Assembly (NCBI RefSeq): GCF_010731675.1
Contig: NZ_AP022584.1
Coordinates: 4,278,001-4,342,000, forward strand
Length of the DNA: 64,000 nt
Direction of reading: 5' to 3'
Source of the DNA: Mycobacterium marseillense
Lineage (GTDB): Bacteria; Actinomycetota; Actinomycetes; Mycobacteriales; Mycobacteriaceae
A program made the position numbers and the translations under genes. The stretch's first letter is position 1. Each line of letters begins with the position of its first letter. Of this stretch, positions 41,823-53,790 are shown in pieces. Below the pieces are notes generated by a model, which worked only from the letters and a program-made list of their open reading frames with translations, was not told where the DNA came from and did not search any database.

Positions 41823-43009
41823 CAGTGCACCGCATCTTTCTGTTCGTCCACGTGCTCGGTGATGGCTTTGACCACCGCCTCGCCGGCCCTTCCGATCAAC
41901 TGGTCACGTTTGCCTTTGGCCCATTCATGGGATGCGCGCGACGCTTCGAGTTGCCGTTTGAAGTGAGGAATCACCTTGCGCGCCATCAGGTCATAGCAGC
42001 GGTGCGTCGCCTCCGGGGAGGCCCAGTCGTGGCCGAGCATCAGCAGGGTGCCGAAGCCACCGGAGCGGTCGAGCAGGTCTTCGATGTGCGCAATGGCGTC
42101 CTCGGGCGTGCCGATGCAGCAATTGCCCTTGGCCGCGTAGTCCGCGACGAACTCATGTGGCGTCTGGGTGCCTTCGACGCTGTTGGCCAGCGGGACGAAC
42201 CCGGCCGCACCGAAGTAATTCGCGAAATCCTGCAGCCCGTAGGTGCAATCATCGATCGCCTGCTCGCGGCTGTCTGCGATGTGCATGATGCTCAGGACGC
42301 GCCAGTCGCCCCGGTCCGGCTCATCCCGGCCGACTTTCGCGGCCTGTTCGCGAACCACGTCCCAGGTGGTTTCCAGCGCCGCATAGCCGCCGGGCACCGA
42401 CATCGACAGCGACAGCAGCGAGGTGCCCAGCGCCCCGGCCAACCGCGGCCCCGACGGAGAAATCATTGCTGCCGTGGAGATTTCGGGGTAGGGCCAGGTG
42501 TAGGGCCGGATGTGCAACTGCGCGTCGCGCAGCGTGAACCAATCGGAGTGCCGGTCGATTCGTTCGGTGGGCGCGGCGCGGAACAGCGCCAGGATGGCCT
42601 CGAGGGATTCCTGCATCATGCGCCGCTGCTCGACGGGGTCGATGCCCATCATGTAGGCGTCCGAGGGCAGTGCGCCGGGTCCGGTGCCGAACATGACGCG
42701 GCCGCGGGTCAGGTGATCCAGCAGCACCCAGCGATCGGCGACCATGAGCGGATGGTGATAGGGCAGTGACACCACTCCCGTGCCCAGTCGGATGTGTTTG
42801 GTCCGTTCGGCGGCCGCAGCGATGAACACCTCAGGACAGGCGATCAGCTCGTAGCCGCCGGAGTGGTGTTCGCCGAACCACGCTTCGTCGAACCCGAGCC
42901 GATCCAGCGCGACGACGCGTTCCATGTCGTATTCCAGTGCGACCGTCGGGGATTGGCCGACTGGGTGAAACGGGGTGATAAAGACACCGAAACGCAGGGG
43001 CGCGCTCAT
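41822..43009 (-). CDS. luciferase-like (LLM) flavin monooxygenase (Rv3618 homologue)
   Basis: 395 residues, the same length as Rv3618. N-terminal FGVFITPFHP, then DEAWFGEHHSGGYE and GTGVVSLPYHHPL are typical of class A flavin-dependent monooxygenases with an FMN/F420-binding TIM barrel. RGRVMFGTGPGALPSD is also conserved. It may hydroxylate or oxidise a hydrophobic substrate together with the neighbouring epoxide hydrolase. ATG 43009 shares one base with the ephA stop, and its own stop shares one base with the dehydrogenase start. Confidence 0.9.
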   Translation of the reverse strand: MSAPLRFGVFITPFHPVGQSPTVALEYDMERVVALDRLGFDEAWFGEHHSGGYELIACPEVFIAAAAERTKHIRLGTGVVSLPYHHPLMVADRWVLLDHLTRGRVMFGTGPGALPSDAYMMGIDPVEQRRMMQESLEAILALFRAAPTERIDRHSDWFTLRDAQLHIRPYTWPYPEISTAAMISPSGPRLAGALGTSLLSLSMSVPGGYAALETTWDVVREQAAKVGRDEPDRGDWRVLSIMHIADSREQAIDDCTYGLQDFANYFGAAGFVPLANSVEGTQTPHEFVADYAAKGNCCIGTPEDAIAHIEDLLDRSGGFGTLLMLGHDWASPEATHRCYDLMARKVIPHFKRQLEASRASHEWAKGKRDQLIGRAGEAVVKAITEHVDEQKDAVH

Positions 43010-43968
43010 CAAAGCTCCAATCCGTTGAGGAATTCCAGCAAGGCCGCATTCACCTCGTCGGGGCGCTCCTGCTGCAGCCAATGCCCGGCGCCGTCGATCA
43101 TCACCTGTTGGTACGGACCGGAAATCGCCTCCGCGGCGCGATCGGGCCGGGTGAACGACAGGACGGGATCGGCCGTCCCGCCGATGAACAAACACGGCAC
43201 CGAGATCTTGGCGCCGTCGAGTTGGGGGGTGGTCTCCCAGTTGCGATCGAAATTGCGGTACCAGTTCAGGCCACCGGTGAAGCCCGTCCGCGAGAATTCG
43301 GCGACGTACTGGTCGATCTCGTCCTGGTTGATCCAGTCCGGCAGACCATCCGGCTCGGGAAGGCGGTCGACGAAACCTTCCGGACCGGGGGTAGCCATCC
43401 GCACCAGCGCATCCTTGCCGTCGGTTCGTAGGCTGCCCATCATGCGACGGATCACCCGGGCGGGATCGGCGTTCAATTCGGCGTCGGCGACGCCGGGCTC
43501 CTGGAAGTAGAGGATGTAGAAGAAGTTCTCGCCGAACATCTTTCGCCACGCCTTCGTCGGCGCCACGTGCGGGCGCGGCGTCACCGGCACGCTCAGCGCG
43601 GCGACAGCCGCGACCCGGTCGGGGTGCAGCAGCGGGGCGTTCCACACCACGGCCGCGCCCCAGTCGTGACCAATCCACACGGCACGCTCGGCGCCGACGT
43701 CGTCGAGCAGGCCGACCAGGTCTCCGGTCAACTGGTGAATGTCGTAGGCGTCGACGGCATCCGGGCGATCCGACCCGCCGTAGCCGCGCTGATCGGGCGC
43801 CAGCACGTGGTAGCCGGCTTGCGCGAGGACGTCTATCTGGTGGCGCCAGGAGTAGGCCAGTTCGGGAAAGCCGTGGGCCAGGATCACCACGGGCGCGCCG
43901 CGGTCGCCCGCTTCCGTCACCCGTAGCCGCACACCATTGGTATCTACTAACCGTTCGGTTGGGGGCAC
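43009..43968 (-). CDS. ephA: epoxide hydrolase EphA
   Basis: 319 residues, alpha/beta hydrolase. The oxyanion motif is HGFPE. The nucleophile elbow is GHDWGA (Asp), a lid with FQEPGVAD follows, and GAGHWLQQE holds the catalytic His. It opens epoxides of lipid or xenobiotic origin to diols. GTG 43968 gives the N-terminus VPPTERLVDTNG, which lines up with M. tuberculosis EphA. It heads the ephA-LLM-dehydrogenase operon and is divergent from the VOC gene. Confidence 0.92.
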   Translation of the reverse strand: MPPTERLVDTNGVRLRVTEAGDRGAPVVILAHGFPELAYSWRHQIDVLAQAGYHVLAPDQRGYGGSDRPDAVDAYDIHQLTGDLVGLLDDVGAERAVWIGHDWGAAVVWNAPLLHPDRVAAVAALSVPVTPRPHVAPTKAWRKMFGENFFYILYFQEPGVADAELNADPARVIRRMMGSLRTDGKDALVRMATPGPEGFVDRLPEPDGLPDWINQDEIDQYVAEFSRTGFTGGLNWYRNFDRNWETTPQLDGAKISVPCLFIGGTADPVLSFTRPDRAAEAISGPYQQVMIDGAGHWLQQERPDEVNAALLEFLNGLEL

Positions 43969-44025
43969 CGTCTCACCAAAGCACAACGGTTGCGCACTGA
44001 GAAGGGTCTCTTTGGCTCCGCGCAG

Positions 44026-44031
44026 CATAAT
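44026..44031 (+). promoter_or_regulatory. -10 element CATAAT, leaderless start of the VOC gene
   Basis: CATAAT is followed by six bases and ATG 44038. The sequence around it is visibly richer in A/T than the coding DNA. Confidence 0.55.
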
Positions 44032-44037
44032 TTGTGC

Positions 44038-44451
44038 ATGCGATTGGACCACGTAGTTCTGTGGACGAAGGATCCGCGCGCGGCGATGGACTTCTATTCG
44101 AAGGTCGTCGGGCTGGCGCCGGTGCGGTTCGCCGAGTTCGAGGCCGGCCAGGCGCCGTTCCCGAGCGTGCGGGTGTCCGAGGACTCCATCATCGACCTGA
44201 TGCCACTCGAGATGGCTTCCGGCGCGGCGTCGTCCGCGGTGGCCGAAGGAAGCGCCGGCCGACCGGTCAACCACGTCTGCCTTGCCCTGTCGAAAGCCGA
44301 CTACGACGCGCTCGAGGAGCGCCTGCAGGCGGCAGGTGTGGACACCAGCGTCCGGCTGCACCACAGTTTCGGCGCGCGGGGATGGTCGCCGCACACGTAC
44401 TACTTCGCCGATCCGGACGGCAATGTCCTCGAGGCCCGCTACTACGAGTGA
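44038..44451 (+). CDS. VOC / glyoxalase-family protein
   Basis: 137 residues. It is a vicinal-oxygen-chelate fold of two beta-alpha-beta-beta-beta units. MRLDHVVLWTKDPRAAMDFYSKVVGL starts the first and NHVCLALSKADYDAL the second; YYFADPDGNVLEARYY is the typical end. His and Glu at the metal positions (LDHVV, NHVCL, VLEARY) are kept, so it is likely a metal-dependent lyase, isomerase or dioxygenase. Substrate unknown. It is transcribed away from ephA. The leaderless -10 fixes ATG 44038. Confidence 0.87.
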   Translation: MRLDHVVLWTKDPRAAMDFYSKVVGLAPVRFAEFEAGQAPFPSVRVSEDSIIDLMPLEMASGAASSAVAEGSAGRPVNHVCLALSKADYDALEERLQAAGVDTSVRLHHSFGARGWSPHTYYFADPDGNVLEARYYE

Positions 44452-44493
44452 GCCGGCCGTCCCGGGAACTGCCGGTCGTTAACTGGGCAGGCG

Positions 44494-44578
44494 CGGCTTT
44501 GTCGGAGCTAGCGACGACCACTGAGCAAATGGTGGCGACCCGCTGCGCCCCGGCTCTGCCGGAGCTAGCGATCACCAC
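44494..44578. repeat. 28-bp imperfect direct repeat upstream of ftsH
   Basis: Copies at 44494-44521 and 44551-44578 match at 24 of 28 positions. Both contain the uninterrupted core CGGAGCTAGCGA, with the palindrome GCTAGC. The copies are offset by exactly 57 bp, about five and a half helical turns. They lie in the 197-bp non-coding gap between the VOC gene and ftsH. They could be paired binding sites for an ftsH regulator or a remnant of a small repeated element. Confidence 0.7.
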
Positions 44579-44648
44579 AGGCGGTAGCCTGGACTTTTCC
44601 AGCTGCGTGTATATCGGGGAAGGACCTGGCCGACAAGGCCGATGATTG

Positions 44649-47072
<2,424 letters not shown>

Positions 47073-47088
47073 GCAAACGGAGGATTCG

Positions 47089-47691
47089 ATGGCACTGCCG
47101 GACACCGCGATGTCCCAGATGCGGGTCTTCGACCAGGACCGTGCCGAGGCCGCGGTCCGCGAATTGCTGTGCGCGATCGGCGAAGACCCGGACCGGCACG
47201 GCCTGCGGGAAACCCCGGCCCGCGTCGCCCGCGCCTATCGGGAGATGTTCGCCGGGCTCTACACCGATCCGGACAGCGTGTTGAACACCATGTTCGACGA
47301 GGATCACGACGAACTGGTGCTGGTCAAGGAGATCCCGCTGTACTCCACGTGCGAACACCACCTGGTGTCGTTCCACGGGGTGGCCCACGTCGGTTACATC
47401 CCGGGCAACGACGGCAGGGTCACCGGCCTGTCGAAGATCGCGCGACTGGTCGATCTGTACGCCAAGCGGCCTCAGGTGCAGGAACGGCTCACCAGCCAAA
47501 TCGCCGACGCCCTGGTGAAAAAGCTCAATCCGCGCGGGGTGATCGTCGTGGTCGAGGCCGAGCACCTGTGCATGGCGATGCGCGGTGTCCGCAAGCCCGG
47601 AGCGACGACCACGACCTCGGCGGTGCGCGGCATATTCAAAACCAACGCCGCTTCTCGAGCCGAGGCGCTCGACCTCATCCTGCGGAAGTGA
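47089..47691 (+). CDS. folE: GTP cyclohydrolase I
   Basis: 200 residues. It converts GTP to dihydroneopterin triphosphate, the first step of folate synthesis. The zinc and catalytic residues are in [12 protein letters not shown] and [21 protein letters not shown] and the QVQERLT region are typical. A strong GGAGG ribosome binding site precedes ATG 47089. It heads a tight folate operon: its stop overlaps folP1 by 4 bp (GTGA). Confidence 0.97.
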   Translation: MALPDTAMSQMRVFDQDRAEAAVRELLCAIGEDPDRHGLRETPARVARAYREMFAGLYTDPDSVLNTMFDEDHDELVLVKEIPLYSTCEHHLVSFHGVAHVGYIPGNDGRVTGLSKIARLVDLYAKRPQVQERLTSQIADALVKKLNPRGVIVVVEAEHLCMAMRGVRKPGATTTTSAVRGIFKTNAASRAEALDLILRK

Positions 47692-48539
47692 GCCTGGCGC
47701 CTGTGCAGGTAATGGGAGTTCTGAACGTCACTGACGATTCGTTCTCCGATGGCGGCCGCTATCTCGACCCCGACAAAGCCGTGGCACAGGGACTGGCGCT
47801 GGCCGCCGACGGCGCCGACATCGTCGACGTCGGCGGAGAATCGACCCGCCCCGGCGCCACGCGCGTCGACGCCCGCGTCGAGACCTCCCGGGTCGTCCCT
47901 GTCGTCAAAGAGCTTGCCTCACAAGGCATTACAGTCAGCATCGATACCATGCACGCCGACGTCGCGCGGGCGGCGCTGTGCAGCGGCGCGCGGATCGTCA
48001 ACGACGTGTCCGGCGGCCGGGCCGATCCCGGCATGGCGCCGCTGCTGGCCGAGGCGAAAGTGCCTTGGGTGCTGATGCATTGGCGCTCCGTTGCGGCCGA
48101 ACGACCGCACGCGGCCCCGCAATACCACGACGTGGTCGCCGAAGTGCGCACCGAGTTGCTGGCCAGTGTCGACGCCGCGGTGTCCGCCGGTGTCGACCCC
48201 GCTCAGCTGATGCTCGACCCGGGGCTGGGATTCGCCAAGACGGGACAACACAATTGGGCGCTGCTGCATGCGTTGCCGCAATTGGTCGCCACCGGGATCC
48301 CGGTGCTCCTGGGCGCGTCGCGCAAGCGGTTCCTCGGTACGTTGTTGGCCGGGCCCGACGGCTCAGCGCGGCCTCCGGACGGGCGTGAGACGGCGACCGC
48401 GGTGATTTCCGCGCTGGCCGCCCTGCACGGGGCCTGGGGGGTGCGCGTGCACGATGTGCGCGCCACGGTCGATGCGCTCAAGGTCGTGGCGGCATGGAAC
48501 GACGAGACGCACACTGGGCTGGCTGGAGACGATGGCTGA
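47688..48539 (+). CDS. folP1: dihydropteroate synthase
   Basis: 283 residues, TIM barrel. It joins 6-hydroxymethyl-dihydropterin pyrophosphate to p-aminobenzoate and is the sulfonamide target. The motifs are [27 protein letters not shown] and [13 protein letters not shown] 47688 overlaps the folE stop and gives a length close to M. tuberculosis FolP1 (280). The end overlaps folB by 8 bp. Confidence 0.96.
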   Translation: MSLAPVQVMGVLNVTDDSFSDGGRYLDPDKAVAQGLALAADGADIVDVGGESTRPGATRVDARVETSRVVPVVKELASQGITVSIDTMHADVARAALCSGARIVNDVSGGRADPGMAPLLAEAKVPWVLMHWRSVAAERPHAAPQYHDVVAEVRTELLASVDAAVSAGVDPAQLMLDPGLGFAKTGQHNWALLHALPQLVATGIPVLLGASRKRFLGTLLAGPDGSARPPDGRETATAVISALAALHGAWGVRVHDVRATVDALKVVAAWNDETHTGLAGDDG

Positions 48540-48918
48540 TCGAATCGAGTTGCGCGGGTTGAAGGTTCGCGGACAACACGGGGTATTCGACCACGAACGC
48601 GCGAACGGGCAGGACTTCATCATCGACGTCACGGTGTGGATCGACCTGGCGTCGGCCGCCGCTACCGATGAGCTCTCCGACACCTACGACTACGGCGCGC
48701 TGGCCCGGCTGGCGGCCGACGTGGTGGCGGGACCGGCGCGCAACCTGATCGAAACCGTCGGCGCCCAGATCGCCGATGAGGTGATGGACGACGAACGCGT
48801 GCACGCCGTCGAGGTGGTGGTGCACAAGCCGCAGGCACCGATCCCGCAGCAGTTCGCCGACGTCTCGGTGGTGGTGCGGCGGTCCCGGCGCGGCCGAGGC
48901 TCGGTGGTGCCGTTATGA
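48532..48918 (+). CDS. folB: dihydroneopterin aldolase
   Basis: 128 residues. It cleaves dihydroneopterin to 6-hydroxymethyl-dihydropterin and glycolaldehyde. [22 protein letters not shown] starts the fold, and the catalytic Glu/Lys positions are in GVFDHER and [13 protein letters not shown] 48532 lies inside folP1 and its TGA overlaps folK ATG. Confidence 0.95.
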   Translation: MADRIELRGLKVRGQHGVFDHERANGQDFIIDVTVWIDLASAAATDELSDTYDYGALARLAADVVAGPARNLIETVGAQIADEVMDDERVHAVEVVVHKPQAPIPQQFADVSVVVRRSRRGRGSVVPL

Positions 48919-49433
48919 CCACAGTGGTGTTGTCCGTCGGCTCCAACCTGGGTGACCGGCTGGCGAGGTTGCAGTCGGTGGTCGACGGGCTGGGAGACGC
49001 GGTGCGCGCCGTGTCACCGGTGTACGAGACCGACCCCTGGGGCCGGCTGGATCAGGCACCGTTTCTCAACGCGGTGCTGATCGCCGACGACCCGGCCTGC
49101 GACGGGCCGGGCTGGCTCGCCCGGGCTCAGGAGTTCGAGCGTGCGGCGGGCCGGGTTCGCGGCGAGCGCTGGGGGCCGCGGACCCTCGACGTCGACCTCA
49201 TCGCCTGTTACGGGCAGACCGAGGTGACCTCCCGGGAGAACAACCTGACGCTGCCGCATCCGCTGGCCCATTTGCGGGCCTTCGTGTTGATCCCCTGGTT
49301 GGCCGTCGACCCGGACGCCCGGCTGACGGTGGCCGAAGGGCCGCGCCCCGTCGCGCAGCTGCTGGCCGAGCTCGAAGACGCCGACCGTGCCGCCGTCCGG
49401 CTGTCCGACCTGACGCTCGAGCTCAAGACCTGA
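48915..49433 (+). CDS. folK: HPPK, pterin pyrophosphokinase
   Basis: 172 residues. It transfers pyrophosphate from ATP to 6-hydroxymethyl-dihydropterin, giving the FolP substrate. The motifs are [14 protein letters not shown], [22 protein letters not shown] (the acidic DVD pair binds magnesium) and [16 protein letters not shown] 48915 overlaps the folB stop, and the stop shares a base with the next ATG, so all four fol genes and the DUF3180 gene are coupled. Confidence 0.96.
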   Translation: MTTVVLSVGSNLGDRLARLQSVVDGLGDAVRAVSPVYETDPWGRLDQAPFLNAVLIADDPACDGPGWLARAQEFERAAGRVRGERWGPRTLDVDLIACYGQTEVTSRENNLTLPHPLAHLRAFVLIPWLAVDPDARLTVAEGPRPVAQLLAELEDADRAAVRLSDLTLELKT

Positions 49434-49909
49434 TGGGACCCACTCGCAAGCGTGAGCTGACGGTCGCGGTGGTCGGCGCCGCCGTGGTGGGCTACCTGCT
49501 GATCAAGGGCCTGTACCGGTGGTTTCCCCCGATCACGGTGTGGACGGGCCTGTCGCTACTGGCGGTGGCCGTCGCCGAGGCGCTGTGGGCGCGCTACGTG
49601 CGAGCCAAGATCACCGACGGCGAAATCGGCTCCGGTGCGGGCCGATTGCATCCACTCGCGGTGGCCCGCAGCCTGATGGTCGCCAAGGCCTCGGCGTGGG
49701 TGGGGGCGTTGATGCTGGGCTGGTGGGTCGGGGTGCTGGTGTACTTCCTGCCGCGCCGGTCCTGGCTGCGGGCCGCCGCCGAGGACACCTCCGGGACGGT
49801 GGTGGCGGCCGTCAGCGCGCTGGCGCTGGTCGTCGCCGCGCTGTGGCTGCAACATTGCTGCAAGTCCCCGCACGACCCGACCGAGCACGGCGACGGCGCC
49901 GAAACCTAG
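49433..49909 (+). CDS. DUF3180 membrane protein (Rv3605c homologue)
   Basis: 158 residues with four hydrophobic helices (residues 9-25, 35-50, 86-105 and 121-140). The family DUF3180 is restricted to actinobacteria and almost always follows folK. Function unknown. ATG 49433 shares one base with the folK stop, so it belongs to the folate operon; a membrane role linked to folate or pterin transport is only a guess. Confidence 0.88.
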   Translation: MGPTRKRELTVAVVGAAVVGYLLIKGLYRWFPPITVWTGLSLLAVAVAEALWARYVRAKITDGEIGSGAGRLHPLAVARSLMVAKASAWVGALMLGWWVGVLVYFLPRRSWLRAAAEDTSGTVVAAVSALALVVAALWLQHCCKSPHDPTEHGDGAET

Positions 49910-49984
49910 CCGCCGGCCAATTCGCGGATCAACCCAGGTGAGAATCGCCGGAGTCGGGCGACACGCTGAATGACCTCGCGCAGG

Positions 49985-49990
49985 TACAGT
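49985..49990 (+). promoter_or_regulatory. -10 element TACAGT, leaderless start of the Rv3604c homologue
   Basis: TACAGT is followed by CAGGCC and ATG 49997. The six-base spacer supports this ATG over the upstream alternative at 49970. Confidence 0.6.
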
Positions 49991-49996
49991 CAGGCC

Positions 49997-51394
49997 ATGA
50001 CCGTTCTGTCCCGCGGCGCCCGGGTCCGGCGCGGCGGCCGCAGGCCGGGGTGGGTGCTCTTGACCGCGTTGCTGGTCCTCGCGATAGGTGCCAGTTCCGC
50101 ATTGGTTTTCACCAATCGGGTGGAACTCCTCAAGCTCGCTGTAATCCTGGCGCTGTGGGCCGCAGTCGCCGGCGCCTTCGTTTCTGTGCTCTATCGGCGC
50201 CAGAGCGACGCCGACCAGGCCCGCGTGCGCGACCTCAAGCTGGTCTACGACCTCCAGCTCGACCGGGAGATTTCGGCCCGGCGTGAATACGAATTGACCG
50301 TGGAGTCCCAGCTGCGTCGCGAGCTGGCCTCGGAGCTGCGCGCCCAGGCCGCCGACGATCTGGCCGAGCTGCGCGCGGAACTGAGCTCATTGCGCACCAG
50401 CCTGGAAATCCTGTTCGACACCGACCTCGCACACCGCCCGGCCCTCGGGACGGTCGAGACCGAGCCGCAACCGGAGCGCGCGTACAGCGAGTGGGACCGC
50501 AACGGCCAGGGCGCCCGCGACAACCCCGTCGACTGGGTGCCCAGCGATCGGGTCACGTCGGTGCCCCAGGACAGCCCGCGCGGCCGTGCCGACGAGACGG
50601 CCATCATCGACGTGCCCGAAGAGCCCCTGGTGCCGCCGCGTCAGCCGGCGCCACCCCGCCGGGAACGGGCCCCCTACCAGTACGAACCGGCCCAAGAACC
50701 CGCATATCCGGCGCCGGAGCCGGCCTACGCCCCACCGCCGCCGGAGCCGCGGTTCGAACCCCGTCAGCAACCGCCGCCGCAACCCGAGCCCGAACCGCAG
50801 GCCCCGCCGCCAGCGGAACCGCAACCGCAACCCCGGGCCGACGGGCAACGCCAGGAATGGCAGCCGGCGGCCGCCCACGGACAGTGGTTGCCGGCCGGGA
50901 CACCGGGCAGCAACTGGGCCGGCGCCGACGCCCCCGCCGAATCGGCGGGCGGGCGGCGACGCGCGCGGCATTCGGGCCCCGACGAATCCCGAGACGAGGC
51001 CCCGGACGAAGCCTGGGACGGCCTGCCCGTCGAGCCGCTACCCCCAACGCCCTACGCCGAGTCCGGCCGGCGGGCACGCTCACGCCACTCGGCGGAGTAC
51101 CGCGACTACGGGGTGCGCAATTTCGCTCCCGGCAGCGAGGCCCCCGCCCCGGCGCCGCCCCCGCCGGCCGCGCCCCCGGTGCAGCAGGGACCGCCCGCCG
51201 GCGCGCCCCCGCCACCGCGACTCGCCCCGCCGCCGGCTCCGGAGCAGGCACCCCGGCACGGCGGTGAAGCGCCGCGGGAGGACGCCGAGGCCGCCGGAGA
51301 GACCACCTCCACGGGCGGCCAGTCGGTGGCCGACCTGCTGGCCCGCCTACAGGTGCAGCCCTCCGAGGGCGGCCGGCGTCGCAGACGGGAATAG
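49997..51394 (+). CDS. membrane protein with coiled coil and long Pro-rich tail, DUF6779 (Rv3604c homologue)
   Basis: 465 residues. Two N-terminal helices (residues 20-40 and 48-66) are followed by a charged coiled-coil region (about residues 72-140: ELTVESQLRRELASELRAQ). The remainder is a low-complexity tail rich in Pro, Glu, Arg and Ala (runs of EPEPQAPPPAEPQ type). It ends with SVADLLARLQVQPSEGGRRRRR. Such proteins are often membrane-linked scaffolds. It has its own leaderless promoter after the folate operon and precedes the pantothenate operon. Confidence 0.85.
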   Translation: MTVLSRGARVRRGGRRPGWVLLTALLVLAIGASSALVFTNRVELLKLAVILALWAAVAGAFVSVLYRRQSDADQARVRDLKLVYDLQLDREISARREYELTVESQLRRELASELRAQAADDLAELRAELSSLRTSLEILFDTDLAHRPALGTVETEPQPERAYSEWDRNGQGARDNPVDWVPSDRVTSVPQDSPRGRADETAIIDVPEEPLVPPRQPAPPRRERAPYQYEPAQEPAYPAPEPAYAPPPPEPRFEPRQQPPPQPEPEPQAPPPAEPQPQPRADGQRQEWQPAAAHGQWLPAGTPGSNWAGADAPAESAGGRRRARHSGPDESRDEAPDEAWDGLPVEPLPPTPYAESGRRARSRHSAEYRDYGVRNFAPGSEAPAPAPPPPAAPPVQQGPPAGAPPPPRLAPPPAPEQAPRHGGEAPREDAEAAGETTSTGGQSVADLLARLQVQPSEGGRRRRRE

Positions 51395-51522
51395 CCGCGA
51401 AGGCTGAGCTGGGAGCTTCCTCACATTGGGAAACGCCTGGTGATCGACTAGAGTCTCAGTGACCGAACGGTACCCACCCGGTGGGACCGGAACGAACCAA
51501 GAAATCTGTGAGGTCGTCTGCG

Positions 51523-52434
51523 ATGGTGCAGTTCGACGGTCTGCGCCCGGCCAGGCTCAAGGTGGGAATCATCTCGGCCGGTCGGGTGGGCACCGCGCTC
51601 GGTGTCGCGCTGGAGCGCGCGGACCATGTCGTGGTGGCGTGCAGCGCCATCTCCCATGCGTCGCGGCAGCGGGCCCAGAGCCGCCTGCCCGACACCCCGG
51701 TGGCGACGCCACCCGACGTCGCCGCCGGCGCCGAACTGTTGCTGCTCGCGGTTCCCGACAGCGAACTGGCCGGTCTGGTGTCCGGTCTCGCCGCGACATC
51801 GGCGGTGCGGCCCGGAACCATCGTGGTCCACACGTCCGGCGCCAACGGGGTAAGCGTTTTGGCGCCGCTGGCCGAGCAGGGCTGCATCCCGCTGGCGATC
51901 CACCCGGCCATGACGTTCACCGGTTCCGACGAGGACATCAGCAGGCTGCCGGACACGTGCTTCGGCATCACGGCGGCCGGCGAGGTCGGATACGCGATCG
52001 GTCAATCGCTCGTCCTGGAGATGGGCGGAGAGCCGTTCTGCGTCGCCGGGGACGCCCGCATTCTCTACCACGCCGCGCTGGCCCATGCGGGCAACCACAT
52101 CGTGACCGTGCTGGCCGACGCCCTGGATGCGCTGCGCGCCGCGCTGCGCGGCAGCGAGCTGCTCGGCCAGCAGTCCGTCGACGACCAGCCGGGCGGCATC
52201 GCCGAGCGCATCGTCGGGCCGCTGGCCCGGGCGGCGCTGGAGAACACCCTGCAACGCGGGCAAGCCGCGCTCACCGGCCCGGTCGCGCGCGGCGACGCCG
52301 CCGCGGTCGCCGCGCATCTGGCGGCGCTGGCCGGGGTGGGACCCGAACTGGCGCAGGCGTATCGGGTGAACGCCCTGCGGACCGCCCAGCGCGCGCACGC
52401 TCCCCAAGACGTCGTCGAGGTGCTGGCGCGATGA
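51523..52434 (+). CDS. Rossmann-like DUF2520 protein (Rv3603c homologue)
   Basis: 303 residues, the same length as Rv3603c. The N-terminal dinucleotide-binding motif is [13 protein letters not shown] (about residues 16-28), then [15 protein letters not shown] and [11 protein letters not shown]. The C-terminal DUF2520 domain is helical ([20 protein letters not shown]). The fold resembles NADP-dependent ketopantoate reductase (PanE). Directly coupled to panC and panD, it may act in pantothenate synthesis; no family member is known to me with proven activity. ATG 51523 overlaps nothing upstream; its stop overlaps panC by 4 bp. Confidence 0.87.
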   Translation: MVQFDGLRPARLKVGIISAGRVGTALGVALERADHVVVACSAISHASRQRAQSRLPDTPVATPPDVAAGAELLLLAVPDSELAGLVSGLAATSAVRPGTIVVHTSGANGVSVLAPLAEQGCIPLAIHPAMTFTGSDEDISRLPDTCFGITAAGEVGYAIGQSLVLEMGGEPFCVAGDARILYHAALAHAGNHIVTVLADALDALRAALRGSELLGQQSVDDQPGGIAERIVGPLARAALENTLQRGQAALTGPVARGDAAAVAAHLAALAGVGPELAQAYRVNALRTAQRAHAPQDVVEVLAR

Positions 52435-53369
52435 GCACCGGCAAGCCTCCGGCCTTCAAGGCGGGCGAACTCAACCTGTACCCGAACCCGCGCGACGTCA
52501 CCGACGTCAGCCGCGCCCTGCGCCACACCGGCCGCCGGGTGATGCTGGTGCCCACCATGGGCGCGCTGCACGACGGCCATCTGGCGTTGGTGCGCGCGGC
52601 CAAGCGGGTGCCCGGGTCGGTGGTCGTGGTCTCGATCTTCGTCAACCCGCTGCAATTCGGCGCCGGTGAGGATCTCGACGCCTATCCGCGGACCATGGAC
52701 GACGACCTCGCGCTGCTGCGCGAAGAAGGCGTCGAAATCGTCTTCGCCCCAACGGCCACGGCGATGTACCCGAACGGTCTGCGCACCACCGTGCAGCCCG
52801 GGCCGCTGGCCGCCGAACTCGAGGGCGCTGTCCGACCGACCCATTTCGCCGGGATGCTCACCGTCGTGTGCAAGCTGCTGCAGATCGTGCGGCCGGACCG
52901 GATCTTCTTCGGGGAGAAGGACTACCAGCAGCTGGTCATGGTCCGCCAGATGGTCGCCGACCTCGACATCGACGCGCAGGTCGTCGGGGTGCCGACGGTC
53001 CGCGAATCCGACGGTTTGGCGATGTCGTCGCGCAACCGCTACCTGGATCCCACGCAACGCGAACTGGCCGTGACGCTTTCGGCCGCGCTGACCGCGGCCG
53101 CCCACGCCGCGCACCACGGCGGTGCGGCCGCGCTGGACGCGGCGCGCGCGGTGCTCGACGCCGTCCCCGCGCTCACCGTCGACTACCTCGAGCTGCGCGA
53201 CGCGGCGCTCGGACCGGCGCCCGCCCACGGTTCGGCCCGGCTGCTGGTCGCCGCCCGGCTGGGCACCACCCGGCTGCTGGACAACGTCGAAATGCAGATC
53301 GAAACACCCGCCGGCACCTCAGGGCCGGACGGCAATCACGAATACGCCCAATCACCTTGGAGGAATTGA
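52431..53369 (+). CDS. panC: pantothenate synthetase
   Basis: 312 residues. It joins pantoate and beta-alanine using ATP. The nucleotidylyl-transferase motifs are [11 protein letters not shown] (HIGH-type), FVNPLQFG and SSRNRYL (KMSKS-type). [10 protein letters not shown] is typical. ATG 52431 overlaps the DUF2520 stop, and its TGA shares a base with panD ATG, giving a coupled trio. Confidence 0.97.
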   Translation: MSTGKPPAFKAGELNLYPNPRDVTDVSRALRHTGRRVMLVPTMGALHDGHLALVRAAKRVPGSVVVVSIFVNPLQFGAGEDLDAYPRTMDDDLALLREEGVEIVFAPTATAMYPNGLRTTVQPGPLAAELEGAVRPTHFAGMLTVVCKLLQIVRPDRIFFGEKDYQQLVMVRQMVADLDIDAQVVGVPTVRESDGLAMSSRNRYLDPTQRELAVTLSAALTAAAHAAHHGGAAALDAARAVLDAVPALTVDYLELRDAALGPAPAHGSARLLVAARLGTTRLLDNVEMQIETPAGTSGPDGNHEYAQSPWRN

Positions 53370-53788
53370 TGCTACGGACGATGCTCAGGTCGAAGATCCA
53401 CCGGGCCACCGTCACGCAGGCCGACCTGCACTACGTGGGCTCGGTGACCATCGACGCCGATCTGATGGACGCCGCGGATCTGCTCGAAGGCGAACAGGTG
53501 ACCATCGTCGACATCGACAACGGCGCCCGGCTCGTCACCTACGCCATCACCGGCGAGCGCGGCAGCGGCGTGATCGGAATCAACGGTGCGGCGGCACATC
53601 TCGTCCACCCGGGTGACCTGGTGATTCTGATCGCCTACGGCACCATGGAAGAGGCGGAGGCCCGGACCTATCAGCCGCGGATCGTCTTCGTCGACGCCGA
53701 CAACAAACCGATCGACCTCGGCCATGACCCGGCGTTCGTGCCCGAAGACGCGGCCGAGCTGCTGGATCCCCGGATCGTTGCGCGGTAG
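53369..53788 (+). CDS. panD: aspartate 1-decarboxylase proenzyme
   Basis: 139 residues. It makes beta-alanine for PanC through a pyruvoyl cofactor. The self-cleavage site is Gly24-Ser25 in YVGSVTID. The C-terminal tail after ~residue 120 ([16 protein letters not shown]) is the stretch where pyrazinoic-acid resistance changes occur in M. tuberculosis. A strong GGAGGA ribosome binding site precedes ATG 53369. It is complementary to the C-rich loop of 6C RNA encoded in this window. Confidence 0.97.
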   Translation: MLRTMLRSKIHRATVTQADLHYVGSVTIDADLMDAADLLEGEQVTIVDIDNGARLVTYAITGERGSGVIGINGAAAHLVHPGDLVILIAYGTMEEAEARTYQPRIVFVDADNKPIDLGHDPAFVPEDAAELLDPRIVAR

Positions 53789-53790
53789 CC

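Noticed and set aside
48454..48531. Upstream extension of folB
   Set aside because: ATG 48532 gives the family length and conserved N-terminus; the extra codons lie fully in folP1.
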